Notes under the pieces: model-generated
The model's input: the letters and a program-made list of their open reading frames with translations, nothing else
The model's database searches: none
Told to the model about the DNA's origin: nothing
Origin: Thermococcus sp.
GTDB taxonomy: Archaea; Methanobacteriota_B; Thermococci; Thermococcales; Thermococcaceae
Assembly (NCBI RefSeq): GCF_027052235.1
Contig: NZ_JALUFF010000013.1
Coordinates: 1-59,366, forward strand
Direction of reading: 5' to 3'
Length of the DNA stretch: 59,366 nucleotides
Position numbers and translations under genes: made by a program
Shown: one piece after another, positions 18,576 through 30,477 of the stretch
How the letters are laid out: every line of letters begins with the position of its first letter
How positions within the stretch are numbered: position 1 is the first letter of the stretch

Positions 18576-18669
18576 TCCCACACCCCCAAAGTTAGATAAT
18601 ACTTCTCTGCTCCAATACTTAATTAAACTTTCTAGGGAACCAGAAGAAAAGAGGGGGATATAATAAACC

Positions 18670-19857
18670 TCAGAGGAGCTGTCTGAGAAGGCTCAGCCTC
18701 CTCCTGCTCATGAGAACCTTCGGGTTCTTCAGGAGGGTCTTTATCACCTCGACGTAGTCTCCGCTGGCTATCTTCTCCGCATCGGCACCGCTGAGGATCT
18801 GGATGAACAGGTCGAGGTCTTCATCCGTTAGCTTTTCCGTAACGCGCCTGACCTTAAGGACTCTTTCAAGCCTCTTCCCGTCGGTCTCCCACCACTCCTT
18901 CGTGTAGTTCTGGAGGAGCGAGATGTTCTCCTCTTCCAGTGCCTTCACAATCCACTTGCTCGCTATGGTTCCAGCCTCCATAGCTTCCGCCATTCCACCG
19001 CCGTGCATCGGGTTGACCTGTCTGGCCGCATCGCCAACGACAACAACGTTGTCCTTTGCCAGCTCCTTCACAAAGCCACCAACGGGAACCACTCCAACGT
19101 TGACCTCAAGGATTTTCCTCATTGGAATCTTGTTCTCCTTCAGCCACTTGTCGAGGTAGTACTTAGCGGTCTCCGGATGGTCTGAGGCGATACCTATTCC
19201 CACATTGGCCCTGTCCTCGTCCTTCGGGAAGACCCAGACGTAGCCCCTTGGCGCTACCTCGTTGCCGAACCAGAGGTGGATTAGGTCCGGATCAAAGCCC
19301 TCTATGAGCATCTCGTACTCGTAGCTTGAATCGAACTCGTGTGGCGGAGCGTAGGTGTTTATGCCCGCTTTTCTAGCTATCGTGCTCTCGACACCGTCGG
19401 CGGCAACGATTATGTCAGCGTAAACCTCGACTGGCTCGTCCTCGTGCTTGGCCTTTATTCCAACAATCTTGCCGTCCTTTTTTATGACGTCGAGGGCCTC
19501 GGTTCTGGCCAGAACGTCGGCACCAGCTTTAGCTGCGTAGTAAGCGAGCATCTTGTCGAAGACCTTTCTCTCAAGGATTACACCGCTGACCTCCTTATAG
19601 CGGAGCTCAAGCTCGTAGCCGCTAGGGGAGTAGAGCTTTGCACCGTAGATTTCGCGGTTGATGAAGCGCTTATCGTAGGGAATGTCGTACTTGTCGAAGA
19701 CCTTTACGCTTATCCCCTCGGCGCACTGCTTAGGCGTTCCTATCGCCCACTTCTTGTCTATGAGAAGGACTGAAAAACCGGCTTTGGCAACGTTTCTCGC
19801 TATTATCGGACCAGCAATTCCAGAACCGACGACGACAACATCGTATTTCCAGCTCAT
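18670..19857 (-). CDS. geranylgeranyl reductase (FAD-dependent, archaeal lipid saturation)
   Basis: A 395-residue FAD protein of the digeranylgeranylglycerophospholipid reductase family, which saturates the isoprenoid chains of archaeal membrane lipids. The FAD site [20 protein letters not shown] is at the N-terminus. PKQCAEGIS is the family's conserved cysteine region, [17 protein letters not shown] follows, and [20 protein letters not shown] is the second FAD motif. It overlaps the ferredoxin gene upstream by 4 bases (ATGA), suggesting the ferredoxin supplies its electrons. It belongs to the surR-ferredoxin-reductase operon. Confidence 0.92.
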   Translation of the reverse strand: MSWKYDVVVVGSGIAGPIIARNVAKAGFSVLLIDKKWAIGTPKQCAEGISVKVFDKYDIPYDKRFINREIYGAKLYSPSGYELELRYKEVSGVILERKVFDKMLAYYAAKAGADVLARTEALDVIKKDGKIVGIKAKHEDEPVEVYADIIVAADGVESTIARKAGINTYAPPHEFDSSYEYEMLIEGFDPDLIHLWFGNEVAPRGYVWVFPKDEDRANVGIGIASDHPETAKYYLDKWLKENKIPMRKILEVNVGVVPVGGFVKELAKDNVVVVGDAARQVNPMHGGGMAEAMEAGTIASKWIVKALEEENISLLQNYTKEWWETDGKRLERVLKVRRVTEKLTDEDLDLFIQILSGADAEKIASGDYVEVIKTLLKNPKVLMSRRRLSLLRQLL

Positions 19858-20057
19858 TCGCTCACCTCCAGGGGCTCAGCACTCAGCGCTCCAACGGGGC
19901 AGGCGTTTATGCATATCCTACAGCTTATGCACTTGTCCTGCAGAAACTCCCAGCCGGTCGAGTGCACCTCTATAGCGAGCGTCGGGCAGACTCCGGCACA
20001 GCCACCGCAGAGATAACAGCGGTCTTCGTTTACAACGACCCTAATCTTCTCCGGCAT
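19854..20057 (-). CDS. 2[4Fe-4S] ferredoxin
   Basis: A 67-residue ferredoxin with two complete cluster motifs: [12 protein letters not shown] and [12 protein letters not shown]. The start is ATG 20057 ([12 protein letters not shown]) with GGTGAAACC as binding site; earlier in-frame codons lie within that site or inside surR. It overlaps the end of surR by 17 bases and the reductase start by 4, so all three genes are tightly coupled. It probably donates electrons to the neighbouring geranylgeranyl reductase (inference from context). Confidence 0.93.
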   Translation of the reverse strand: MPEKIRVVVNEDRCYLCGGCAGVCPTLAIEVHSTGWEFLQDKCISCRICINACPVGALSAEPLEVSE

Positions 20058-20715
20058 CGGTTTCACCGCCAATCCTTTGTTTTAACCTTTCCCTGTCGAT
20101 TTCAATCTTGTCGTCTTTTATCCTTAACGGTACGAACCTGTCCAGTTCGCGGGCCTTCAGAAGAACCTCCCGCTCCTTGATGTTCAGCCTGTCGGAGAGC
20201 TCGTCAACCGTCGCCGAGCCGTTGAGGAGGAGATAGTGGAGTATCGCCAGCTCGGTCATGTCACCAACTTCCTTGAGGTACTTCTCCTTGATCTTCGCCA
20301 TCAGGGAGTCTCTGGTGGATTCTACCTCGGCCATTCTCTCAAGAAGGGCCTTCAGCTCGTCCGAGAGCTCAAGGAAGTCCTCGATAAGACCGGGGAGCGG
20401 GCCCTCCTCAACCTGTTTCGGGGAGAGGTCGAGGGATTTGTACCAGAATATGTTCGGTGTGAGTGTGACGAGGTAGGTCTTTGAGATGGCTATGTCGTAG
20501 TATTTTCTCGCGGGCCCTATAAAGGGGCCCTCTCTCTCATATGACCTCAGAATGCCCTCGCGCTCCATTATTTTAAGGTGCTTTGCAACGGCCGTGGAAG
20601 AAACGCTCACCTTGCTACTCAGAAAGCTGAAGTAGCACTCGGTGCAGGTGAGGTGACTCAGTAAGTCCCTCCTCACCCTGTTCCCGAGGATATAAAATAT
20701 GTCCGGTTCACCCAT
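20041..20715 (-). CDS. surR: SurR, sulfur-responsive redox transcriptional regulator
   Basis: A 224-residue ArsR-like winged-helix regulator. The redox switch CTEC (Cys24-x2-Cys27) sits just before the DNA-binding helices (SVSSTAVAKHLKIMERE), exactly as in P. furiosus SurR. Oxidation of the CxxC by elemental sulfur releases DNA, switching off hydrogenase genes and relieving repression of sulfur-response genes. The remainder is helical (residues 110-224) with a second winged-helix-like tail. It is divergent from pdo, the same pairing as in Pyrococcus. A GTTn3AAC site lies between them. The minus-strand TATA reads CTATATAAGC. Confidence 0.95.
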   Translation of the reverse strand: MGEPDIFYILGNRVRRDLLSHLTCTECYFSFLSSKVSVSSTAVAKHLKIMEREGILRSYEREGPFIGPARKYYDIAISKTYLVTLTPNIFWYKSLDLSPKQVEEGPLPGLIEDFLELSDELKALLERMAEVESTRDSLMAKIKEKYLKEVGDMTELAILHYLLLNGSATVDELSDRLNIKEREVLLKARELDRFVPLRIKDDKIEIDRERLKQRIGGETDAGED

Positions 20716-20772
20716 GCCCAACACCACCCAAACCTGTAACGCAAAGCTTATATAGTGGACATTCAACCTTAA

Positions 20773-20781
20773 GTTGCAAAC
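20773..20781. promoter_or_regulatory. SurR binding site (GTT-N3-AAC) in the surR/pdo intergenic region
   Basis: GTTGCAAAC at 20773-20781 exactly matches the SurR core GTTn3AAC. The extended consensus adds a GTT five bases later; here that position reads TAT, so the extended half-site is not perfect. It lies between the surR TATA (about 20748-20756, minus strand) and the pdo TATA (about 20818-20825), where SurR could act on both promoters. Confidence 0.72.
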
Positions 20782-20844
20782 CTGGGTATTTAAACCCAGA
20801 AGGAGTGCGCTCTGATGGTTATAAACCTTATGAGGTGATTGGTG

Positions 20845-21525
20845 ATGGGACTGATAAGCGATGCCGACAAGAAGGTAATTAGGGAGGAGTTCTTCTCGAA
20901 AATGACCAGTCCGGTCAAGCTCATTGTCTTCACGGGCAGGGAGCACTGCCAGTACTGCGACCAGCTCAAGCAGCTCGTTCAGGAGCTGAGCGAGCTTACC
21001 GACAAGCTTACCTACGAGGTTGTCGACTTCGACAGCGAAGAGGGTAAGGAGATAGCAGAAAAATACAGGATTGACCGTGCTCCGGCCACTACCATAACCC
21101 AGGACGGAAAGGATATGGGCGTCCGTTACTTCGGTCTTCCGGCGGGACACGAGTTCGGTGCCTTTCTTGAGGATATAGTCGACGTCAGCAACGGCACCAC
21201 CGACCTGATGCCCGACAGCAAGGAGGCCCTTCGCGAAATTGACAGGGACGTTAGAATACTTGTCTTCGTTACTCCAACCTGCCCCTACTGCCCGCTGGCA
21301 GTGAGAATGGCCCACAAGTTCGCCATCGAGAACACCCTTGCCGGAAAGGGCAAGATTCTCGGGGATATGGTTGAGGCAATCGAGTACCCAGAGTGGGCCG
21401 ACCAGTACAGCGTCATGGCCGTTCCGAAGATAGTCATCCAGGTCGATGGCGAAGACAAGGTTCAGTTCGAGGGTGCCTATCCAGAGAAGATGTTCCTTGA
21501 GAAGCTTTTGGCGGCTATTGAGTGA
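20845..21525 (+). CDS. pdo: protein disulfide oxidoreductase (two-domain glutaredoxin-like)
   Basis: A 226-residue protein of two fused thioredoxin folds. The N-terminal unit has REHCQYCDQL (Cys35-x2-Cys38); the C-terminal unit has TPTCPYCPLA, each with its active-site CxxC, matching the 226-residue P. furiosus enzyme. It reduces or forms protein disulfides and takes part in sulfur metabolism with a thioredoxin-reductase-like partner. The start is ATG 20845 after a perfect GAGGTGAT; upstream GTG and TTG codons lie in that site. Its regulator SurR is divergent. Confidence 0.96.
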   Translation: MGLISDADKKVIREEFFSKMTSPVKLIVFTGREHCQYCDQLKQLVQELSELTDKLTYEVVDFDSEEGKEIAEKYRIDRAPATTITQDGKDMGVRYFGLPAGHEFGAFLEDIVDVSNGTTDLMPDSKEALREIDRDVRILVFVTPTCPYCPLAVRMAHKFAIENTLAGKGKILGDMVEAIEYPEWADQYSVMAVPKIVIQVDGEDKVQFEGAYPEKMFLEKLLAAIE

Positions 21526-21648
21526 TTTCTCCTCATCTTTTCTCAGTGAACATAAAAATACATCAACGAACCGAAACGGGCTGAAAAACGGTTCTTAAAG
21601 TTTACGCAACCGATATAAACCCTCTCAAAGGAGATACTACTCGAAAAG

Positions 21649-21698
21649 CTTATATATGAGAACCCGCAGGTGGGTGTAGTGAAATCGTTCTATAAAAA
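21649..21698 (+). promoter_or_regulatory. tandem promoters for the RNA polymerase operon
   Basis: Two good TATA boxes precede rpoH: GCTTATATAT (21649-21658, with an A-rich BRE just before it) and TTCTATAAAAA (21688-21698). The first would give a leader of about 45 bases, the second an almost leaderless start at the GTG of rpoH. A further TATA-like GATATAAAC lies at about 21612. An inverted repeat (GAACCG 21568-21573 / CGGTTC 21589-21594) upstream may be the end of pdo transcription. Confidence 0.5.
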
Positions 21699-21718
21699 TG
21701 TTAAGGGGGCAGTTCTCG

Positions 21719-21967
21719 GTGGCCACGAAAAAGGAGTTTGACATATTCACCCATGAGTTAGTTCCCGAACATAGGGTGCTCAGCGAGGAGGAGAAGGAGG
21801 AGCTTCTCAGGAGATACCGCATAAAAATCTCCCAGCTCCCCCAGATAAAGGCTTCTGACCCGGCTGTTGTGGCGCTCGGCGCGAAGCCCGGGGATGTTAT
21901 TGAGATAAAGCGGAAGAGCCCGACGGCGGGATACTACTACTATTACCGCCTCGTGGTGGAGGACTGA
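21719..21967 (+). CDS. rpoH: DNA-directed RNA polymerase subunit H
   Basis: An 82-residue subunit homologous to the C-terminal part of eukaryotic RPB5. The landmarks are [20 protein letters not shown] and [20 protein letters not shown], then [21 protein letters not shown] 21719 is the best start, giving [10 protein letters not shown], which matches the length of the Pyrococcus subunit; an ATG at 21698 would add seven residues. It is first in the rpoH-rpoB-rpoA1-rpoA2 operon. Confidence 0.95.
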   Translation: MATKKEFDIFTHELVPEHRVLSEEEKEELLRRYRIKISQLPQIKASDPAVVALGAKPGDVIEIKRKSPTAGYYYYYRLVVED

Positions 21968-21983
21968 TTCTGAGGTGATGCTT

Positions 21984-24900
21984 ATGGCGAGAGGACCGAC
22001 CGTTTCCGAGCCCCTCTTAACCCCTGATGAGCTCTGGCTTGTTATGGAATCCTACTGGAAGGAAAAGGGCCTTGTGAGACAGCACCTTGACTCTTACAAC
22101 GCCTTCATAGACCACGGACTCCAGGAGGTCATCAACGAGTTCGGGGAAGTAGTCCCTGACATACCCAACTTCAAGGTCAAGTTCGGGAGGATAAGGATTG
22201 GAGAGCCCGAGTTTCAGGAGGCACAGGGCCAGAGAAGGCCCCTCTATCCAATGGATGCCCGCATAAGGAACCTGACATACTCGGCCCCGCTCTACCTTGA
22301 GATGATACCCATCGTCAACGGAATCGAGCAGGAAAGCGTTGAAGTTCGCATTGGTGAGCTCCCGATAATGCTGAAATCAAAGGCCTGCAGGCTCTACGGC
22401 CTGAGCGATGAAGAACTCATAAAACTTGGTGAAGACCCGAGAGACCCTGGAGGATACTTCATAATAAACGGCTCCGAGAGGGTTATAGTTTCTATCGAAG
22501 ACCTCGCCCCCAATAAGACCCTCGTTGAAAAGGACGAGAGGCAGAACAAGATAGTTGCCAAGGTCTTCTCATACAGGCACGGCTACCGCGCCCTGATAAC
22601 CGTCGAGAGGAAGAAGGACGGGATACTCTACGTTTCCATCCCCAACGTCCCCAAGCCAGTTAAATTCGTCTACGTAATGCGCGCCCTCGGCCTTCTCAGC
22701 GATAAAGAGATAGTTGAGGCGGTAAGCCACGACCCGAGGATACAGCAGGTGCTCTTTGACAACCTCGAAGATGCCAGCGACATAAGAACCCAGGAGGAGG
22801 CGCTCGACCTCATTGGAAGGCTCTCCCTTCCGGGCCAGCCCAAGGAGTACAGACTCAGGAGAGCCAACAACATAATAGACAACAACCTCCTGCCCCACAT
22901 GGGTGTTGAGGAAAAGGATAGAAAGGCCAAGGCCTACTACCTTGGTATGATGGCCCTCAAGGTTCTGGAGCTTTCGCTCGGTCTTCGCGGTGAGGACGAC
23001 AAGGACCACTACGCCAACAAGAGGCTCAAGCTGGCAGGAGACCTCCTCAAAGACCTCTTCCGCGTTGCCTTCGGCCAGCTCGTCAAAGACATGCAGTACC
23101 AGATGACCAAGACCTACCAGAGGAAGGGCGAGCGCTACACCTTCGAGAACATACAGCGCTTTGTTAGGAACTCCATAAGGCCGGACGTCCTGAGCGAGAG
23201 GATAGAGCATGCACTCGCTACCGGTGCGTGGCCGGGCGGAAGAACAGGTGTAAGCCAGCTTTTGGATAGGACGAACTACATCTCAACGCTCTCCCACCTC
23301 AGGCGCGTTACTTCACCGCTCAGCAGGGACCAGCCCCACTTCGAGGCGAGAGACCTTCACGGAACCCACTGGGGCAGAATCTGTCCGACTGAAACGCCAG
23401 AAGGCCCGAACTGTGGTCTCGTTAAGAACCTTGCTTTGATGTCCCAGATAACCACGGGCATTCCCGAGGAGGAGGTCAGGAACTACCTCTCGCGCCTCGG
23501 CGTCGTTCCGATCGAGGAGAGAAGGCCTGCCCCGGGCCTTTACAGGGTTTACCTCAACGGGGTCCTCATAGGAACCATCGAGGATGGAGAGGCCCTCGTC
23601 AGGAGGATCAGAATCGACAGGAGGAAAGGCAAAATCAGCGACGTCATCAACGTGGCCCTCTATAGCGAGGAGGAAGTCAGGGAGATATACGTCAACAGCG
23701 ACGATGGTAGGGTCAGGAGGCCCCTCATCATAGTTGAGAACGGCTTGCCAAGACTCACGAGGGAGCACATAGAGGGCATAAAGAACGGAACCCTCACCTG
23801 GAGCGACCTCATCAGGATGGGCGTCATAGAGTACCTCGATGCGGAGGAGGAGGAGAACGCCTACGTGGCAACGTGGCCGTGGGAGGTCACAGAGGAGCAC
23901 ACCCACCTGGAGCTGATGCCCGCTGCCATACTCGGTATTCCCGCTTCCCTCGTCCCCTATCCAGAGCACAACGCTGCACCGCGTAACACATACGGTGCAG
24001 GTATGGCAAAGCAGAGCCTAGGTCTCGGCTGGGCCAACTTCAGGATAAGGGTTGACACGAGAGGCCACCTCATGCACTACCCGCAGGTTCCCCTCGTCAA
24101 CTCAAGGATAATGAAGGCGGTTGGCTTTGAGGACAGGCCCGCCGGTCAGAACTTCATCGTTGCCGTTCTCAGCTACCACGGCTACAACATGGAGGATGCC
24201 GTTATAATCAACAAGGCATCAATCGAGCGCGGTCTCGCGAGGTCAACCTTCTTCAGAACCTACGAGGCCGAGGAGAAGCGCTACCTCGGTGGCCAGAAGG
24301 ACAACTTCGAGGTTCCCGATCCAACGATTCAGGGCTACCTCGGGGAGAAATACTACCGCCACCTTGACCAGGACGGCCTGATATTCCCCGAATCAAAGGT
24401 CGAAGGAAAGGACGTCCTCGTCGGAAGAACATCTCCACCGAGGTTCCTTGAGGAGCAGAGCAGTCTCGGAGGAGTTGCCCTTCAGGGAAGGCGCGAGACC
24501 AGCGTGACCGTCAGGCCGAGCGAGAAGGGTGTCGTTGACAAAGTTATAGTCACCGAGACCGGCGACGGAACGAAGCTGGTCAAGGTAACCGTTAGGGACC
24601 TCCGCATTCCTGAACTGGGCGACAAGTTCGCGAGCAGGCACGGTCAGAAGGGTGTTATAGGCCTCATAGTCCCGCAGGAGGACATGCCCTGGACCGAGAG
24701 CGGTATCGTTCCCGATTTGATAGTCAACCCGCACGGTATCCCGAGCCGTATGACCGTCGGACAGCTCATAGAGGCCATCGGCGGAAAGGTCGCCTCTCTC
24801 AAGGGCAGGCGCGTTGATGGAACTGCCTTCATCGGTGAGCCGGAGGAGAAGCTCAGGAAGGAGCTGGAGGAGCTCGGCTTCAAGCACAGCGGCAGGGAGA

Positions 24901-25355
24901 TTATGTACGACGGCATAACGGGAAGAAGGCTTGAGGCTGACATATTCATAGGCGTCATCTACTACCAGCGCTTGCACCACATGGTCGCGGACAAGATGCA
25001 CGCGAGAAGCAGGGGTCCGGTCCAGGTTCTCACCAAGCAGCCAACAGAGGGAAGGGCAAGGGAAGGTGGCCTCCGCTTTGGTGAGATGGAGCGCGACGTG
25101 CTCGTCGGTCACGGCGCGGCAATGCTGCTCATAGAGAGACTCTTGGAGGAGAGCGACAAGACGGAAGTGTGGGTCTGCGAGAACTGTGGGCACTTAGCTT
25201 TGGAGGACAAGCGCAGAGGAAAGGTCTACTGCCCGGTATGCGGTGAAGAGGAGAGAATAAGCAAGGTTGAGATGAGCTACGCGTTTAAGTTGCTCCTCGA
25301 CGAGTTGAAGGCGATGGTAATAAGACCCGCCCTGAGATTGAAGGATAGGGTGTGA
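21984..25355 (+). CDS. rpoB: DNA-directed RNA polymerase subunit B (unsplit)
   Basis: An approximately 1123-residue subunit, undivided as is usual in Thermococcales (methanogens split it in two). Conserved blocks: [56 protein letters not shown] (catalytic region) and a C-terminal zinc motif [10 protein letters not shown]...YCPVCG. The start is ATG 21984, after GAGGTGATG. The stop codon overlaps the leader of rpoA1. Confidence 0.98.
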   Translation: MARGPTVSEPLLTPDELWLVMESYWKEKGLVRQHLDSYNAFIDHGLQEVINEFGEVVPDIPNFKVKFGRIRIGEPEFQEAQGQRRPLYPMDARIRNLTYSAPLYLEMIPIVNGIEQESVEVRIGELPIMLKSKACRLYGLSDEELIKLGEDPRDPGGYFIINGSERVIVSIEDLAPNKTLVEKDERQNKIVAKVFSYRHGYRALITVERKKDGILYVSIPNVPKPVKFVYVMRALGLLSDKEIVEAVSHDPRIQQVLFDNLEDASDIRTQEEALDLIGRLSLPGQPKEYRLRRANNIIDNNLLPHMGVEEKDRKAKAYYLGMMALKVLELSLGLRGEDDKDHYANKRLKLAGDLLKDLFRVAFGQLVKDMQYQMTKTYQRKGERYTFENIQRFVRNSIRPDVLSERIEHALATGAWPGGRTGVSQLLDRTNYISTLSHLRRVTSPLSRDQPHFEARDLHGTHWGRICPTETPEGPNCGLVKNLALMSQITTGIPEEEVRNYLSRLGVVPIEERRPAPGLYRVYLNGVLIGTIEDGEALVRRIRIDRRKGKISDVINVALYSEEEVREIYVNSDDGRVRRPLIIVENGLPRLTREHIEGIKNGTLTWSDLIRMGVIEYLDAEEEENAYVATWPWEVTEEHTHLELMPAAILGIPASLVPYPEHNAAPRNTYGAGMAKQSLGLGWANFRIRVDTRGHLMHYPQVPLVNSRIMKAVGFEDRPAGQNFIVAVLSYHGYNMEDAVIINKASIERGLARSTFFRTYEAEEKRYLGGQKDNFEVPDPTIQGYLGEKYYRHLDQDGLIFPESKVEGKDVLVGRTSPPRFLEEQSSLGGVALQGRRETSVTVRPSEKGVVDKVIVTETGDGTKLVKVTVRDLRIPELGDKFASRHGQKGVIGLIVPQEDMPWTESGIVPDLIVNPHGIPSRMTVGQLIEAIGGKVASLKGRRVDGTAFIGEPEEKLRKELEELGFKHSGREIMYDGITGRRLEADIFIGVIYYQRLHHMVADKMHARSRGPVQVLTKQPTEGRAREGGLRFGEMERDVLVGHGAAMLLIERLLEESDKTEVWVCENCGHLALEDKRRGKVYCPVCGEEERISKVEMSYAFKLLLDELKAMVIRPALRLKDRV

Positions 25356-25360
25356 TGGCC

Positions 25361-28078
25361 ATGCAGTCAATGAAAAAGGTCATCGGGAGTATTGAGTTCG
25401 GAATCCTCTCACCCCAAGAAATCAGAAAGATGAGCGCGGCCGAGATAACAGTTCCAGACACCTACGACGATGACGGTTATCCGATAGAAGGGGGGCTAAT
25501 GGACAAGCGTCTCGGCGTGATCGATCCCGGACTCAGGTGTGAAACCTGCGGTGCCAGAGCCGGGGAGTGCCCGGGTCACTTCGGCCACGTAGAGCTCGCC
25601 AAACCGGTCATCCACGTGGGCTTTGCCAAGACCATCTACCGCGTCCTTGAGAGTACTTGCCGTGAGTGTGGCAGGATAAAGCTGACGGATGAAGAGATAG
25701 AGGAGTACATGAAGAAGTTCGAAGTAATAGGGGACAGAAAGAAGGCCAAGGACAAGTTGATTAAGGAGATACACAAGAAAGCCAAGGAGAGGATGGTCTG
25801 CCCGCACTGTGGAGCGCCACAGTTCCCGCTCAAGTTCGAGAGGCCAACGATATACTGGGAGCTCAGGAAGGATGAGGAGGGCAACGAGTACAGGCACAGG
25901 ATGATGCCGAGCGAGGTTCGCGAGAGGCTTGAGAAGGTACCCGATAAAGACCTGCCACTACTCGGACTGCACCCCGAAAAGAGCAGACCTGAGTGGATGG
26001 TTCTCACGGTTCTCCCAGTTCCGCCGGTTACCATGAGACCCTCGATAACCCTTGAGAGTGGCATCAGAGCGGAGGACGACCTAACCCACAAGCTCGTCGA
26101 TATAATCCGTATTAACAACAGGCTCAAGTCCAACATCGAGGCCGGTGCGCCGCAGCTGATTATAGAAGACCTCTGGGACCTCCTGCAGTACCACGTCACC
26201 ACCTACATCAACAACGAGACATCGGGCATCCCGCCGGCCAAGCACAAGAGCGGAAGACCCTTGAAGACCCTTGCTCAGAGGCTTAAGGGCAAGGAGGGCC
26301 GCTTCAGGGGCAACCTCAGCGGTAAGCGCGTCAACTTCTCGGCGAGAACGGTCATAAGTCCCGACCCGATGATAAGCATCAACGAGGTCGGCGTTCCACT
26401 CGCGGTTGCGATGGAGCTAACCGTCCCGGAGAAGGTCACCGAGTTCAACTACGAAAAGCTCAAGCAACGCGTTCTCAACGGGCCTGAGAGGTATCCCGGA
26501 GCCAATTACGTTATAGATCCCGATGGAAGAAGGATACGCCTTATGGAGAGCAACCTTGAGATGATAGCCGAAAAGCTCGACATAGGCTGGACGGTCGAGA
26601 GGCACCTTGAGGATGGAGACATAGTCCTGTTTAACAGACAGCCCTCGCTCCACAGGATGAGCATAATGGCCCACCGCGTTCGCGTTATGCCCTACAGAAC
26701 CTTCCGCCTTAACCTAGCAGTCTGCCCACCCTACAACGCTGACTTCGACGGTGACGAGATGAACCTCCACGTGCCCCAGACGGAGGAGGCGCAGGCAGAG
26801 GCAAAGATACTCATGGAGGTCCAGAACCACATCATATCCCCGCGCTACGGTGGCCCGCTCATCGCAGGAATCCAAGACCACATCTCGGGTGGCTACCTGC
26901 TCACCCGTGAGGGGGCCTACTTCACCCGCTCAGAGGTCGAGCAGATGCTCATGTTCGCGGGCGTGGAGGTGGACGAGCTTCCAGAGCCCGATATAGTGGA
27001 AAACGGCGTCCAGCTCTGGAGCGGGAAGAAGATATTCTCCCTTCTCCTTCCGAGCGACCTGACAATCTGGTACCGCAGCAAGCTCTGCGACGAGCCCGAA
27101 AGATGTGAGGCCCTTGAAAAGCTCATCGAGGAGAAGCTTATCCCCAGCGAGGAGGAGGTCAGAAAGTTAGCCTACGACGGCTTCGTCTACATCCAGAACG
27201 GAAAGCTCCTCAGCGGTGCCATAGACAAAAAGGCCTACGGTAGAGAGGACGGAAAGCTCCTCGACATAATAGTGAGGGAATACGGCCCGGAGAGGGCCAG
27301 GCAGTTCCTCGACCAGGTCACCAAACTGGCCATATGGGTGATAACTCACAAGGGATTCACAACGGCCATAGACGACGAAGACCTCCCGGAGGAGGCCCTC
27401 GACAGGATAAAGGAGATAATCCGCGAGGCCGAGGAGAGAGTTAACAGGCTCATAGAGGCCTACAGGAACGGTGAGCTTGAGCCTCTCCCGGGCAAGAGCC
27501 TTGAGGAGACCCTTGAGAGCAAGATAATGGCGGTTTTGGCTGAAGCCCGTGACAACGCCGGTAAGGTCGCAGAGAGATACCTCGGTATGAACAACCACGC
27601 GGTCATAATGGCCAAGACCGGGGCGAGGGGTAAGATACTCAACATCACCCAGATGGCGGCGATGCTCGGCCAGCAGTCGATACGTGGAAAGCGCCTCTAC
27701 CGCGGCTACCGCGGAAGGGTTCTCACCCACTTCAAGCCCGGAGACCTTGGAGCCAGAGCTAGGGGTTTCGTCATAAACTCCTACAAGAGCGGTTTAACGC
27801 CACAGGAGTACTTCTTCCACGCAATGGGTGGAAGGGAAGGTCTTGTCGACACTGCGGTCAGGACGGCCCAGAGCGGTTACATGCAGAGAAGGCTCATCAA
27901 CGCCCTCCAAGATCTTAAGGTTGACTACGACGGAACCGTGAGGGAACCGACCGGAATCATCGTGCAGTTCAGGTATGGAGAGGACGGGGTTGACCCCATG
28001 AAGAGCTGGGGCGGAAAGACGGTTGACGTGGACAGGGTGATAATAAGGACCCTCCTCAGGACGAGGGGAGGGAGGTGA
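25361..28078 (+). CDS. rpoA1: DNA-directed RNA polymerase subunit A'
   Basis: About 905 residues. The zinc-binding clamp head has [20 protein letters not shown], and a second zinc site is CRECGR...CPHCGAP. The catalytic metal-A loop is [16 protein letters not shown], with the three essential aspartates. ATG 25361 is preferred because GGTGTGATG lies just before it; ATG 25355 and ATG 25370 ([10 protein letters not shown]) are alternatives, and the last matches the start usually annotated in Pyrococcus. It ends with an overlap of the A'' leader. Confidence 0.97.
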   Translation: MQSMKKVIGSIEFGILSPQEIRKMSAAEITVPDTYDDDGYPIEGGLMDKRLGVIDPGLRCETCGARAGECPGHFGHVELAKPVIHVGFAKTIYRVLESTCRECGRIKLTDEEIEEYMKKFEVIGDRKKAKDKLIKEIHKKAKERMVCPHCGAPQFPLKFERPTIYWELRKDEEGNEYRHRMMPSEVRERLEKVPDKDLPLLGLHPEKSRPEWMVLTVLPVPPVTMRPSITLESGIRAEDDLTHKLVDIIRINNRLKSNIEAGAPQLIIEDLWDLLQYHVTTYINNETSGIPPAKHKSGRPLKTLAQRLKGKEGRFRGNLSGKRVNFSARTVISPDPMISINEVGVPLAVAMELTVPEKVTEFNYEKLKQRVLNGPERYPGANYVIDPDGRRIRLMESNLEMIAEKLDIGWTVERHLEDGDIVLFNRQPSLHRMSIMAHRVRVMPYRTFRLNLAVCPPYNADFDGDEMNLHVPQTEEAQAEAKILMEVQNHIISPRYGGPLIAGIQDHISGGYLLTREGAYFTRSEVEQMLMFAGVEVDELPEPDIVENGVQLWSGKKIFSLLLPSDLTIWYRSKLCDEPERCEALEKLIEEKLIPSEEEVRKLAYDGFVYIQNGKLLSGAIDKKAYGREDGKLLDIIVREYGPERARQFLDQVTKLAIWVITHKGFTTAIDDEDLPEEALDRIKEIIREAEERVNRLIEAYRNGELEPLPGKSLEETLESKIMAVLAEARDNAGKVAERYLGMNNHAVIMAKTGARGKILNITQMAAMLGQQSIRGKRLYRGYRGRVLTHFKPGDLGARARGFVINSYKSGLTPQEYFFHAMGGREGLVDTAVRTAQSGYMQRRLINALQDLKVDYDGTVREPTGIIVQFRYGEDGVDPMKSWGGKTVDVDRVIIRTLLRTRGGR

Positions 28079-28083
28079 TGCCC

Positions 28084-29259
28084 ATGGTCGCCGAGAAGAC
28101 CATAAAGAGCCTCGTCGAGAAGACTGACCTGCCAAAGAGCGTCAAGGACGAGCTCTACAGCAAGCTCGTGGAATACAACAAGAAGTACAAACTGAAGAAG
28201 GCAGAGGTGGAGGCCATAATCGAGGAAACTGTGAAGGAGTATCAGAGGGCCCTTGTGGAGCCGGGAGAGGCAATAGGAACTGTCGCTGCCCAGTCAATCG
28301 GCGAGCCCTCAACCCAGATGACCCTTAACACCTTCCACTACGCCGGTGTCGCTGAGATAAACGTCACCCTCGGTCTGCCTAGAATCATCGAGATCGTCGA
28401 TGCCAGAAAGAACCCATCAACCCCAATCATGACCGTTTACCTCGACGAGAAGCACAGGTACGATAGAGAGAAGGCCCTCGAAGTTGCGAGACGCATTGAG
28501 GGGACGAGCCTTGAGAACCTCGCTAGGGAGACCAGCATAGACATCCTCAACTTCGAGTTCATAGTTGAGATTGACCCGGAGAGGCTTGAGAAGGCCGGCC
28601 TCGACATGGAGAAGGTCAAGAGAAAGCTTGAAGGGTCTTTCAAGAGCGCCGAATTCGAGGTCGAGGGATACACGCTCATAGTCAGGCCCAAAAAGGCAAC
28701 GAAGCTCTCAGACCTCCGAAAGCTTGCCGAAAAGGTTAAAAAGCACCGCCTTAAGGGTCTCTCTGGCGTCGGAAAGACCATCATAAGAAAGGAAGGCGAC
28801 GAGTACGTCATCTACACCGAGGGCTCGAACTTCAAGCAGGTGCTCAAGGTTCCTGGCGTTGACCCCACCAGAACGAGGACGAACAACATCCACGAAATAG
28901 CGGAAGTGCTTGGAATTGAAGCGGCGAGGAATGCAATCATCGAGGAAATCGTGAACACGATGCGCGAGCAGGGTCTTGAGGTTGACGTGAGGCACATAAT
29001 GCTCGTCGCCGACATGATGACCCTTGACGGGGTTATACTGCCGATAGGCAGGCACGGTATAGTTGGGGAGAAGGCGAGCGTCCTCGCTAGAGCCGCCTTC
29101 GAGATAACCACCCAGCATCTGTTTGAGGCAGCCGAGAGGGGAGAGGTTGACCCGCTCAACGGTGTCGTTGAGAACGTGCTCATCGGCCAGCCCGTGCCAG
29201 TCGGTACGGGAATAGTCAGACTGGCAATGAGTCTCCCCCTGAGACCGAAAAGGGAGTAG
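28084..29259 (+). CDS. rpoA2: DNA-directed RNA polymerase subunit A''
   Basis: A 391-residue subunit carrying the C-terminal third of the beta'-like chain, including the trigger loop region [20 protein letters not shown] and the jaw and end segments ([20 protein letters not shown]). The start is ATG 28084 preceded by a perfect GGGAGGTGATG, which itself overlaps the rpoA1 stop. No intein is present, unlike the A'' genes of some other archaea. Confidence 0.97.
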   Translation: MVAEKTIKSLVEKTDLPKSVKDELYSKLVEYNKKYKLKKAEVEAIIEETVKEYQRALVEPGEAIGTVAAQSIGEPSTQMTLNTFHYAGVAEINVTLGLPRIIEIVDARKNPSTPIMTVYLDEKHRYDREKALEVARRIEGTSLENLARETSIDILNFEFIVEIDPERLEKAGLDMEKVKRKLEGSFKSAEFEVEGYTLIVRPKKATKLSDLRKLAEKVKKHRLKGLSGVGKTIIRKEGDEYVIYTEGSNFKQVLKVPGVDPTRTRTNNIHEIAEVLGIEAARNAIIEEIVNTMREQGLEVDVRHIMLVADMMTLDGVILPIGRHGIVGEKASVLARAAFEITTQHLFEAAERGEVDPLNGVVENVLIGQPVPVGTGIVRLAMSLPLRPKRE

Positions 29260-29272
29260 GGAGGTGTAGAGA

Positions 29273-30018
<746 letters not shown>

Positions 30019-30028
30019 GGTGATTGTC

Positions 30029-30472
30029 ATGCCTGGAAAGAAGGCTCCGTATGGTGAATTCGCAGGAAGGAAGCTCAAGCTCAAGAGGAAGAAGTTCCGC
30101 TGGAGTGACATCCGCTACAAGAGGAGAGTCCTTCGCCTCAAGGAGAAGAGCGACCCGCTTGAAGGTGCTCCGCAGGCCAGGGGAATAGTCCTTGAGAAGA
30201 TCGCTGTTGAGGCAAAGCAGCCGAACTCTGGGATGCGTAAAGCAGTTAGAGTTCAGCTCATAAAGAACGGTAAGGTAGTCACCGCCTTCACCCCGGGTGA
30301 TGGAGCGATAAACCACATAGACGAGCACGACGAGGTCATCATCGAGGGAATCGGCGGTCCCAAGGGCGGTTCGATGGGTGACATCCCGGGAATCAGGTAC
30401 AAGGTCGTCAAGGTCAACAGGGTTTCCCTCAAGGAGCTCGTCAAGGGAAGGAAGGAGAAGCCGAGGAGGTGA
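30029..30472 (+). CDS. rps12: 30S ribosomal protein S12 (S23e)
   Basis: A 147-residue small-subunit protein of the decoding centre. The conserved loop [19 protein letters not shown] is the S12 signature that contacts the A site, followed by [20 protein letters not shown]. The start is ATG 30029 after TGAGGTGATTGTC; a GTG upstream is inside the binding site. It overlaps the leader of rps7. Confidence 0.97.
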   Translation: MPGKKAPYGEFAGRKLKLKRKKFRWSDIRYKRRVLRLKEKSDPLEGAPQARGIVLEKIAVEAKQPNSGMRKAVRVQLIKNGKVVTAFTPGDGAINHIDEHDEVIIEGIGGPKGGSMGDIPGIRYKVVKVNRVSLKELVKGRKEKPRR

Positions 30473-30477
30473 AGGAC

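Noticed and set aside
21568-21594. Inverted repeat GAACCG/CGGTTC after pdo as a regulatory element
   Set aside because: Six-base arms with a 15-base loop are weak; no link to a known site, so only mentioned with the promoter.
24393-25193. Open frame antisense to rpoB (about 266 codons)
   Set aside because: Shadow frame with no ribosome binding site or family similarity.
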